Assembly: GCA_902464595.1 (NCBI GenBank)
Contig: CABQJX010000023.1
Span: 1-26,844, forward strand
DNA from: an uncultured Lachnoclostridium sp.
GTDB taxonomy: Bacteria; Bacillota; Clostridia; Lachnospirales; Lachnospiraceae
Direction of reading: 5' to 3'
Length of the DNA: 26,844 nt
Shown piece by piece: positions 1 to 5,789 of the stretch (its first letter is position 1; the number at the start of each line of letters is the position of its first letter). The notes under the pieces were generated by a model. It saw nothing but the letters and a program-made list of their open reading frames with translations, did not search any database and was not told the origin of the DNA. The position numbers and the translations under genes were made by a program.

Positions 1-147
1 TATCTCAAAAAGGAGAGGGCAAAGAAGGTTCTCCCTTCTAACTGGAATGTGGAGGCATCCCAGGCTCTCATACAGGAGTTGGCGTCAAAACTTGGTGAAA
101 AAAATGTCAAAGTTGTGGAAAAAGACTTGAAAAGCTGGCAAAAATGA
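1..147 (+). CDS. dnaE: DNA polymerase III subunit alpha, C-terminal end (partial)
   Basis: Frame 1 is open from the first base to a TGA at 145-147 and gives a 48-residue C-terminal fragment. It reads YLKKERAKKVLPSNWNVEAS, followed by an alternating hydrophobic and charged stretch containing LGEKNVKVV. That style (a basic strand, an N-V motif, then a helix and a GEENVKV-like strand) resembles the extreme C-terminus of clostridial DnaE as I remember it. In clostridia dnaE commonly lies directly upstream of pfkA, and that context carries most of the call. DnaE is the replicative polymerase catalytic subunit, but no catalytic part is in the window. The fragment is too short for certainty. Another protein ending upstream of pfkA is possible. 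Confidence 0.6.
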   Translation, partial: YLKKERAKKVLPSNWNVEASQALIQELASKLGEKNVKVVEKDLKSWQK

Positions 148-155
148 ATTAGAAT
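127..155 (+). promoter_or_regulatory. candidate sigma-A promoter for pfkA
   Basis: TTGAAA at 127-132 and TAGAAT at 150-155 are separated by exactly 17 bases. The -35 lies inside the last codons of the upstream gene. Transcription would start near 162, leaving a leader of about 60 nt before pfkA. Both hexamers differ from consensus (TTGACA/TATAAT) by one base, so this is plausible but not proven. Confidence 0.5.
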
Positions 156-221
156 ACAGAATGACGATCAGGAACGGGGAGACCGGAAACCGGAGGGCCC
201 CATACAAGGAGGGAAACGGCT

Positions 222-1196
222 ATGGCAAAGGCAGTAAAGACCATTGGAGTTTTGACCAGCGGAGGGGACGCCCCAGGAATGAATGCGGCGATCCGTGCGG
301 TGGTGAGGACGGCCATTAACAAGGGGATGAAGGTAAAGGGAATTATGCGCGGTTACGCTGGCCTTTTGGAGGAGGAGATCGTGGACATGGAAAGCACCAG
401 TGTCTCTGAGATCATCAACCGGGGCGGAACCATTTTATATACAGCCAGATGTAAGGAGTTTACTACGCCTGAGGGACAGAAAGAGGGGGCAGAGATCTGC
501 CGTAAGCACGGTATTGACGGTATGGTAGTCATTGGCGGTGACGGCTCTTTCAGGGGTGCTGGAAAGCTGTCAGCCCTGGGGATCAATACCATCGGCCTTC
601 CCGGGACCATTGACCTGGATATTGCATGTACGGATTATACCATTGGGTTTGACACCGCAGTAAATACAGCGATGGAAGCAATTGACAAGATCCGTGATAC
701 GTCCACCTCCCATGAGCGGTGCAGTATTGTGGAGGTTATGGGGCGCAACGCAGGATATATTGCCCTTTGGTGCGGAATCGCAAACGGGGCAGAGGATATT
801 CTCCTGCCGGAGCGGTATGACGGCAACGAGCAGGCATTGATCAACCGTATTATTGATAACCGTAAGCGGGGAAAGAAGCACAATATCATCATCAATGCCG
901 AGGGGATCGGCCATTCCGGCTCCATGGCAAAGAGGATTGAGGCGGCTACCGGCATCGAGACGAGAGCTACGATCCTGGGACACATGCAGAGAGGTGGAAC
1001 TCCTACCTGTAAGGACCGTGTCTATGCATCCATTATGGGAGCCAGGGCTACAGAGCTTTTGGCTGAGGGAAAGAGCAACCGTCTGGTAGCTTATAAGAAC
1101 GGAGCCTTTGTGGATTATGATATTCAGGAAGCGCTGAATATGACAAAGGATATTCCGGAAGACCAGTATGCGGTGGCAAAGCTTTTGGTTCGGTAG
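222..1196 (+). CDS. pfkA: ATP-dependent 6-phosphofructokinase
   Basis: This enzyme phosphorylates fructose 6-phosphate to fructose 1,6-bisphosphate in glycolysis, in the cytoplasm. At 324 residues it has the usual length of bacterial PfkA. Visible motifs are GGDAPGMN at residues 14-21 (nucleotide loop), GGDGS at 105-109, PGTIDLD at 127-133 and MGRNAGYIAL near 175. The Gly in PGTID (residue 128), together with GGDGS, marks the ATP-using rather than the pyrophosphate-using type, where that position is usually Lys. The catalytic Asp is D131. The usual TIDND reads TIDLD here, with Leu at 132 replacing Asn, while both Asp residues are kept. The ATG at 222 follows an AAGGAGGG site at 207-214. A hairpin at 1263-1296 ends the unit. 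In related clostridia pfkA lies next to dnaE. Confidence 0.95.
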   Translation: MAKAVKTIGVLTSGGDAPGMNAAIRAVVRTAINKGMKVKGIMRGYAGLLEEEIVDMESTSVSEIINRGGTILYTARCKEFTTPEGQKEGAEICRKHGIDGMVVIGGDGSFRGAGKLSALGINTIGLPGTIDLDIACTDYTIGFDTAVNTAMEAIDKIRDTSTSHERCSIVEVMGRNAGYIALWCGIANGAEDILLPERYDGNEQALINRIIDNRKRGKKHNIIINAEGIGHSGSMAKRIEAATGIETRATILGHMQRGGTPTCKDRVYASIMGARATELLAEGKSNRLVAYKNGAFVDYDIQEALNMTKDIPEDQYAVAKLLVR

Positions 1197-1262
1197 GCGT
1201 TCCAATATGGATATGGAAAGACAGCATAAGCGTTAGGGATATAAAAGATTATGATGGAGACG

Positions 1263-1296
1263 AAAGTCCGCCGCCTGTTTCAGGCAGCGGACTTTT
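1263..1296 (+). terminator. hairpin terminator after pfkA
   Basis: AAAGTCCGC-C-GCCTG (1263-1277) pairs with CAGGC-A-GCGGACTTT (1281-1295) across a TTT loop. That is 14 paired positions with one mismatch. The U-tract is short (the arm ends CTTTT), so termination may be partial and allow read-through into the next gene. Confidence 0.7.
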
Positions 1297-1318
1297 GGCG
1301 AGAAATGGGAGGAAGGAA

Positions 1319-1669
1319 ATGAAGGAACATGTGGTGCTCTGCGGAGCTAATTCCTACGAGCAGAAATATTATTTTAACCAGGATTTTAAGTCCCTGCCCC
1401 AGTCAATTCAGGATGAGCTCCATATTATGTGTGTCCTCTATACCGAGGATGTGGGCGGCGTTTTGATGATGGAATTTGATGAAAAGGGTAATCTGGAGTT
1501 TAAGGTGAGCGCAGACGAGTCTGACTATCTGTTTGATGAGATCGGAAGCGTTTTAAAAATCAAACAGTACCAGGCGGAAAAAAGAGAGCTTTTGGAAGCT
1601 CTGGAGCTGTATTACCGGACTTTTTTCCTGGGAGAGGACATAGATATAGAGGAAGACGGAGAGAATTAG
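1319..1669 (+). CDS. small acidic conserved protein (DUF6145-like)
   Basis: This 116-residue soluble protein begins MKEHVVLCGANSYEQKYYFN. It continues with LPQSIQDELHIMCVLYTEDVGG, a strand-rich middle and an acidic tail (LGEDIDIEEDGEN). I see no signal peptide, membrane segment or catalytic motif. It resembles a short Lachnospiraceae family annotated as DUF6145, but that name is from memory and the function is unknown. I chose ATG 1319 because GGGAGGAAGG lies just upstream. A TTG at 1295 in the same frame falls inside the terminator hairpin and would bury that ribosome site within the gene. The stop TAG abuts the dusB ATG (TAGATG), so the two genes are probably translated together and may share a role in RNA or translation. 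That link is inference. Confidence 0.7.
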   Translation: MKEHVVLCGANSYEQKYYFNQDFKSLPQSIQDELHIMCVLYTEDVGGVLMMEFDEKGNLEFKVSADESDYLFDEIGSVLKIKQYQAEKRELLEALELYYRTFFLGEDIDIEEDGEN

Positions 1670-2635
1670 ATGAAGCTTGTGATCGGAAACACAGTTCTGG
1701 AAAACAATCTGATCCTGGCCCCCATGGCAGGTGTGACGGATCTGCCCTTTCGGGTGCTGTGCAGGGAACAGGGAGCAGGCTGTGTGGTAACAGAAATGGT
1801 CAGTGCCAAGGCCATTTTATATAAGAACAGAAATACGAAGGAGCTGCTGCAGGTGGATCCGTCGGAGCGGCCGGCAGCGGTACAGCTCTTTGGCTCAGAT
1901 CCTGATATTATGGCAGAGATCGCCGCCCAGCTGGAGGAAGGGCCATACGATTTCATTGACGTAAATATGGGCTGCCCAGTCCCAAAGATCGTAAACAATG
2001 GAGAGGGATCCGCTCTTATGAGAAACCCAAAACAGGCAGAGGCGGTTTTGTCTGCCATGGTGCGGGCGGTGAAAAAGCCAGTGACTGTAAAATTCCGGAA
2101 GGGGTTTAACGAGACAAATGTGAATGCCGTAGAATTTGCAAAAATGGCGGAGAGCTGCGGCGTGGCTGCTGTGGCGGTTCATGGACGGACCAGGGAACAG
2201 TATTATTCTGGAAAGGCGGATTGGGATATTATACGGCAGGTCAAGGAGGCTGTGTCCATACCGGTCATTGGAAACGGGGATATTTTTGCTCCTGAGGATG
2301 CAAAGAGGATGATGGAGGAAACAGGATGTGACGGACTTATGGTCGCCAGAGGAGCCAAGGGGAATCCTTGGATTTTTAAGGGGATTAACCACTATCTGGA
2401 AACAGGAGAGCTTCTTCCGGAATCTTCCATTGAGGAGAAAAAGTCCATGATCCTCCGCCATGGCCGTATGCTGGCAGAGTTTAAGGGAGAGGGGGTGGCC
2501 ATGCGGGAGATGCGGGGCCATATGGCCTGGTACACCAAGGGCCTTCCCCATTCCGCTGCGCTGCGCAATGAGATCAACGGGATTGAAACCCTGGAGGGCC
2601 TTCTAGAGCTTCTTGACAGGCGTCTGAACCCTTGA
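1670..2635 (+). CDS. dusB: tRNA-dihydrouridine synthase
   Basis: This FMN- and NADPH-dependent enzyme reduces uridine to dihydrouridine in the D-loop of tRNA. At 321 residues it is typical for the family. Motifs in order are LAPMAGVTDLPFR at 16-28 (FMN site), VNMGCPVPKIV near 98-108 with the catalytic Cys at 102, VKFRKG near 140, VHGRTREQYYSG near 170, GNGDIF near 205 and VARGAKGNPWIF near 226. It follows the small acidic protein with no gap and has no separate leader. Its stop codon TGA lies inside the TTGACA of the greA-lysS promoter. The arrangement dusB-greA-lysS is common in Firmicutes. The B subtype is assigned from context and overall similarity. Confidence 0.92.
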   Translation: MKLVIGNTVLENNLILAPMAGVTDLPFRVLCREQGAGCVVTEMVSAKAILYKNRNTKELLQVDPSERPAAVQLFGSDPDIMAEIAAQLEEGPYDFIDVNMGCPVPKIVNNGEGSALMRNPKQAEAVLSAMVRAVKKPVTVKFRKGFNETNVNAVEFAKMAESCGVAAVAVHGRTREQYYSGKADWDIIRQVKEAVSIPVIGNGDIFAPEDAKRMMEETGCDGLMVARGAKGNPWIFKGINHYLETGELLPESSIEEKKSMILRHGRMLAEFKGEGVAMREMRGHMAWYTKGLPHSAALRNEINGIETLEGLLELLDRRLNP

Positions 2636-2660
2636 CAATAGCCGGGTTTTCCTATATAAT
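2632..2660 (+). promoter_or_regulatory. perfect consensus sigma-A promoter for greA-lysS
   Basis: TTGACA at 2632-2637, a 17-base spacer, then TATAAT at 2655-2660. Both hexamers and the spacing match the consensus exactly. The -35 covers the dusB stop codon. Transcription should start near 2667, about 140 nt ahead of greA. Confidence 0.88.
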
Positions 2661-2808
2661 GCATAAGCATCAAGCCTTGTAAACCATGGAAAAATCGGCG
2701 GGAAGGCAGAAGGATCCGTGGGAGGCCAGGTGTAACCGGATGGCAAGACAACATTTCCACAGACGGAAAGACATCATAGAAAGAATTAAAAGGAAGGAAG
2801 CAGGAGAG
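2661..2808 (+). other. greA 5' leader, about 140 nt
   Basis: This untranslated leader lies between the -10 box and the greA ATG. It is in frame with greA without a stop from an ATG at 2686. That ATG has no ribosome site, and the extension (rich in Arg and Lys) is not part of GreA. I recognise no riboswitch, T-box or terminator-like hairpin here. Confidence 0.5.
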
Positions 2809-3291
2809 ATGACAGACAAAAAGCATATTTTGACATACGCCGGATTGAAACAGTACGAGGACGAGCTGCAGAATCTGAAGGTAGTCAAGAGAAAAGAGGT
2901 TGCCCAGAAGATCAAGGAAGCAAGGGAGCAGGGAGATTTGTCCGAGAATGCGGAGTACGATGCGGCAAAGGATGAGCAGAGAGACATCGAGCTGCGCATC
3001 GAGGAGCTGGAGAAGCTTCTCAAGAACGCAGAGGTAGTCGTTGAGGATGAGATCGATCTGGATAAGATCAATATTGGCTGTAAGGTAAAACTGCTGGATG
3101 TAGAATTTGACGAGGAGATGGAGTTTTTCATCGTAGGCTCTACAGAGGCAAACAGCCTTCAGAATAAGATTTCCAACGAGTCCCCCGTAGGGCGTGCCCT
3201 GATGGGAAAGGTCGTGGGCGATACAGTTGAGGTAGAGACACAGGCAGGAAATATCCAGTACAAGGTGCTGGAGATCCAGAGAGTATCATAA
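2809..3291 (+). CDS. greA: transcription elongation factor GreA
   Basis: GreA binds the RNA polymerase secondary channel and stimulates cleavage of backtracked transcripts. The 160-residue product has the family length. Residues 12-75 form the N-terminal coiled coil, with the tip motif QGDLSENAEYDAAKDEQ at 41-57. Acidic residues D43 and E46 correspond to the metal-coordinating D41 and E44 of E. coli GreA. Residues 80-160 form the FKBP-like domain, with the conserved SPVGRALMGKVVGD at 125-138. I chose ATG 2809 over the in-frame ATG 2686 because it follows AGGAGAG and gives the normal N-terminus. lysS follows 25 nt downstream, so they are probably co-transcribed. Confidence 0.95.
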   Translation: MTDKKHILTYAGLKQYEDELQNLKVVKRKEVAQKIKEAREQGDLSENAEYDAAKDEQRDIELRIEELEKLLKNAEVVVEDEIDLDKINIGCKVKLLDVEFDEEMEFFIVGSTEANSLQNKISNESPVGRALMGKVVGDTVEVETQAGNIQYKVLEIQRVS

Positions 3292-3316
3292 AGCGAACAC
3301 AAAGGAGTGGAAAAAA

Positions 3317-5305
3317 GTGGGAGAGCAGCAGAAGGCAAACCAGGCAGAGACAGATCTGAATCATGTACTGAAGGCCCGTAGAGATAAACTGGCGGAGCTT
3401 CAGGCAGCTGGAAAGGATCCGTTTGTCATAACAAAATACGATGTGACCGCTCACAGCACCGATGTAAAAGAGGGCTATGAGAGCTGGGAAGGAAAAGAAG
3501 CTTCCATCGCAGGCCGCATGATGTTTAAGAGAGTCATGGGAAAGGCATCATTCTGCAATGTGCAGGATTTAAAGGGCAGCATCCAGGTCTATGTGGCCCG
3601 TGACAGCATAGGGGAGGATCCCTATAAAGATTTTAAAAAGATGGATATTGGTGATATCGTAGGCGTTAAGGGAACTGTGTTCACCACCAAGACGGGAGAG
3701 ATCTCCATTCACGCTACAGAGCTTACCCTTCTTTCCAAGAGCCTTCAGGTTCTTCCTGAGAAGTTCCATGGCCTTACAGATACCGATATGCGTTACCGTC
3801 AGCGCTATGTGGATCTGATCATGAACGCAGAGGTAAAGGATACCTTTATCAAGCGTTCTAAGATCCTGGCAGCTATTCGGAAGTATCTGGGCGGAGAGGG
3901 CTTCATGGAGGTGGAAACCCCCATGCTGGTGTCCAATGCAGGCGGCGCGGCAGCCCGACCCTTTGAGACTCATTTTAACGCCCTGGATGAGGATTTAAAG
4001 CTCCGTATTTCCCTGGAGCTGTACTTAAAGAGACTGATCGTAGGCGGTCTGGAGCGTGTCTACGAGATTGGCCGCGTATTCCGCAATGAGGGTCTCGACA
4101 CAAGACATAATCCTGAGTTTACTCTGATGGAGCTGTATCAGGCTTATACTGATTATAACGGTATGATGGATCTGACAGAAAAGCTTTACCGTTTTGTGGC
4201 TCAGGAGGTATTGGGAACCACGACCATCAATTACAAGGGTGTGGAAATGGATCTGAGCAAGCCTTTTGCCCGTATTACGATGGTGGATGCGGTCAAGAAG
4301 TATGCCGGAGTGGATTTTGACGAGATCCATACCCTCAAAGAGGCCAGAGCCATTGCAAAGGAAAAGGGCGTAGAGTTTGAGGAGCGCCACAAAAAGGGCG
4401 ATATTTTAAACCTGTTCTTTGAGGAGTTTGCAGAGGAGCATCTGATCCAGCCTACCTTTGTTCTGGATCATCCGGTGGAGATTTCCCCTCTGACCAAGAA
4501 AAAGCCGGGAAACCCGGATTACGTGGAGCGTTTTGAGTTCTTCATGAACGGCTGGGAGATGGCTAACGCTTATTCTGAGATCAATGACCCAATTGACCAG
4601 AGAGAGCGTTTCAGAGCTCAGGAGGAGCAGTTTGCAGCCGGAGATGAGGAGGCAAACCACACCGATGAGGATTTCTTAAACGCACTGGAGGTAGGTATGC
4701 CTCCTACAGGCGGAATCGGTTTTGGCATCGACCGTATGGTTATGCTTCTTACAGATTCTCCTGCTATCAGGGATGTGCTTCTGTTCCCTACTATGAAGTC
4801 CTTGGACGCAAAGAAGGGCGAGAACAAGGCAGAAGCAAAAGCCAGTTCCTTAAGCACAGCGGTAAGCGAGGCGGGCCAGATTTTGGCTCAGAAATTAGAA
4901 GAAATGCCAGCTGTGGAGGCAGAGCCAATTGACTTCTCCAAGGTGGAGGTAGAGCCGCTGTTTGAAGATATGGTAGATTTTGATACCTTCTCCAAGTCTG
5001 ACTTCCGCGCTGTAAAGGTAAAAGAGTGTGAGGCTGTTCCAAAGAGCAAGAAGCTCTTAAAGTTCGTTTTGGATGACGGAAGCGGCACAGACCGTGTGAT
5101 TTTAAGCGGTATCCACGATTATTATGAGCCAGAGGAACTGATCGGCAAGACATTGCTTGCGATTACCAATCTTCCGCCCCGTAAGATGATGGGAATTGAT
5201 TCCTGCGGTATGATCATCTCCGCTACACACCTGGTAGAGGGAAGAGAAGGACTGAATGTTCTGATCCTTGATGATAAGATTCCGGCAGGAGCAAAGCTTT
5301 ACTAA
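3317..5305 (+). CDS. lysS: lysyl-tRNA synthetase (class II) with C-terminal tRNA-binding domain
   Basis: The enzyme charges tRNA-Lys with lysine. The 662-residue product is about 160 residues longer than the usual 490-505. Residues 1-150 hold the OB-fold anticodon-binding domain (ASIAGRMMFKRVMGKASF). Residues 160-495 hold the class II core, with motif 2 RVYEIGRVFRNEGLDTRHNP and motif 3 GGIGFGIDRMVMLL near 465-478. After an Ala/Lys/Glu-rich linker (about 500-553), residues 554-662 form a second domain with DFDTFSKSDFRAVKV, LSGIHDYYEPEELIGK, LPPRKMMGIDSCGMI and a GAKLY end. This matches the EMAP-II/Trbp111-like tRNA-binding domain usually found at the C-terminus of MetRS. The start is GTG 3317 after AAAGGAG at 3301-3306. 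It is co-transcribed with greA. Confidence 0.95.
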   Translation: MGEQQKANQAETDLNHVLKARRDKLAELQAAGKDPFVITKYDVTAHSTDVKEGYESWEGKEASIAGRMMFKRVMGKASFCNVQDLKGSIQVYVARDSIGEDPYKDFKKMDIGDIVGVKGTVFTTKTGEISIHATELTLLSKSLQVLPEKFHGLTDTDMRYRQRYVDLIMNAEVKDTFIKRSKILAAIRKYLGGEGFMEVETPMLVSNAGGAAARPFETHFNALDEDLKLRISLELYLKRLIVGGLERVYEIGRVFRNEGLDTRHNPEFTLMELYQAYTDYNGMMDLTEKLYRFVAQEVLGTTTINYKGVEMDLSKPFARITMVDAVKKYAGVDFDEIHTLKEARAIAKEKGVEFEERHKKGDILNLFFEEFAEEHLIQPTFVLDHPVEISPLTKKKPGNPDYVERFEFFMNGWEMANAYSEINDPIDQRERFRAQEEQFAAGDEEANHTDEDFLNALEVGMPPTGGIGFGIDRMVMLLTDSPAIRDVLLFPTMKSLDAKKGENKAEAKASSLSTAVSEAGQILAQKLEEMPAVEAEPIDFSKVEVEPLFEDMVDFDTFSKSDFRAVKVKECEAVPKSKKLLKFVLDDGSGTDRVILSGIHDYYEPEELIGKTLLAITNLPPRKMMGIDSCGMIISATHLVEGREGLNVLILDDKIPAGAKLY

Positions 5306-5346
5306 GAATAAGAAAATCCATAGACTTTTATGAGTTTGCAGAGTGT

Positions 5347-5379
5347 TTGACATCAAATTGACATTAAATTGATATTAAA
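5347..5379 (+). repeat. three tandem 11-bp units
   Basis: TTGACATCAAA (5347-5357), TTGACATTAAA (5358-5368) and TTGATATTAAA (5369-5379) are head to tail, each differing from its neighbour by one base. The period is about one helical turn. The block could be a stacked protein-binding site or the end of a decayed insertion sequence. No gene uses it directly. Confidence 0.6.
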
Positions 5380-5446
5380 TTTATGTCGCTTGGTGGACTA
5401 ACATGGACTGACAAGGGCTGTATCAGAAATTAGAACCTTACAAAAC

Positions 5447-5503
5447 TTAATAGTTAATGCTATTAAAAGGACATTTTCCAATAAAACGGAGAGTGTCCTT
5501 TTT
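5447..5503 (+). terminator. candidate terminator downstream of lysS
   Basis: AAAAGGACA (5465-5473) pairs with TGTCCTTTT (5494-5502) around a 20-base loop, and the T-run extends to 5503. Just upstream, TTAATAG (5447-5453) can pair with CTATTAA (5460-5466), which overlaps and would compete with the first stem. It lies about 160 nt past the lysS stop, so it could be the lysS terminator or belong to the IS remnant that follows. Confidence 0.5.
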
Positions 5504-5504
5504 G

Positions 5505-5640
5505 TGTTGTTGGTGTGGCATAAAAAATGAAAACAATAACCGCCTTATCCGCCGACACATACCGAAAGGGGAAGATTTTGACGAGAAGCAGAACCGGGAC
5601 ATTGAATATATAGAAAACTGGCTTAGAAAAAATTGTAACA
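5505..5640 (+). pseudogene. IS30-type transposase C-terminal remnant
   Basis: The + strand frame through this stretch reads WCGIKNENNNRLIRRHIPKG, then EDFDEKQNRDIEYIENWL. IS30-family transposases have a conserved C-terminal block of the form SWERGxNENxNGLIRRxxPKGTDF followed by an acidic stretch and IExWLN, and the match is good over about 38 residues. After IENWL (ending near 5624) the similarity stops, and nothing upstream resembles the DDE domain. The open frame (5457-5741) is therefore a decayed fragment, not a working gene. It implies a past insertion between lysS and the ABC exporter. The family name comes from motif memory only. Confidence 0.5.
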
Positions 5641-5654
5641 GTTCAGCCAACCAT

Positions 5655-5683
5655 CTTCTTGTCCGTTTAAAACGGACAAGAAG
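5655..5683. repeat. 14-bp perfect inverted repeat
   Basis: CTTCTTGTCCGTTT, one A, then AAACGGACAAGAAG form a perfect 29-base palindrome. Flanking CCAAC (5647-5651) and GTTGG (5685-5689) extend the symmetry across a small asymmetric bulge. No U-tract follows on the + strand, so it is a poor terminator. It lies 55 bases upstream of the -35 box for the ABC exporter and could be an operator, an IS target or end, or the stem of a structured RNA. Confidence 0.6.
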
Positions 5684-5737
5684 CGTTGGGCGTCTGCCCT
5701 ATGAAGATTCAGACAGGAAATTGCAGTTTTCCATTCC

Positions 5738-5766
5738 TTGACGTTCTGGAAAAATTTAGATATACT
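5738..5766 (+). promoter_or_regulatory. sigma-A promoter for the ABC exporter pair
   Basis: TTGACG at 5738-5743, a 17-base spacer, and TATACT at 5761-5766. Each hexamer has one mismatch to consensus. The start site would be near 5773, immediately before GGGAGG at 5775-5780, so the leader is very short (about 17 nt). Confidence 0.75.
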
Positions 5767-5789
5767 AAACCTTTGGGAGGTATACCGTT

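Noticed and set aside
1295..1318. TTG start for the small acidic protein, giving 124 residues
   Set aside because: The TTG lies in the terminator stem and the real ribosome site GGGAGGAAGG would be inside the gene. ATG 1319 fits.
1895..2551. 218-residue open frame on the - strand
   Set aside because: It lies within dusB, has no family resemblance, and has no ribosome site. It is a shadow frame.
2686..2808. N-terminal extension of GreA from ATG 2686
   Set aside because: No ribosome site upstream, the extension is basic and unlike GreA, and ATG 2809 gives the standard 160-residue protein after AGGAGAG.
5380..5410. T-box-like GGTGG near CTTGGTGGACTAAC downstream of lysS
   Set aside because: It lacks the T-box core AGGGTGGNACCGCG and an antiterminator fold, and the next gene is an exporter.
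5457..5741. Intact 94-residue gene
   Set aside because: Only the middle resembles a transposase end. Its start overlaps a hairpin, its end overlaps the exporter promoter, and it lacks a ribosome site.
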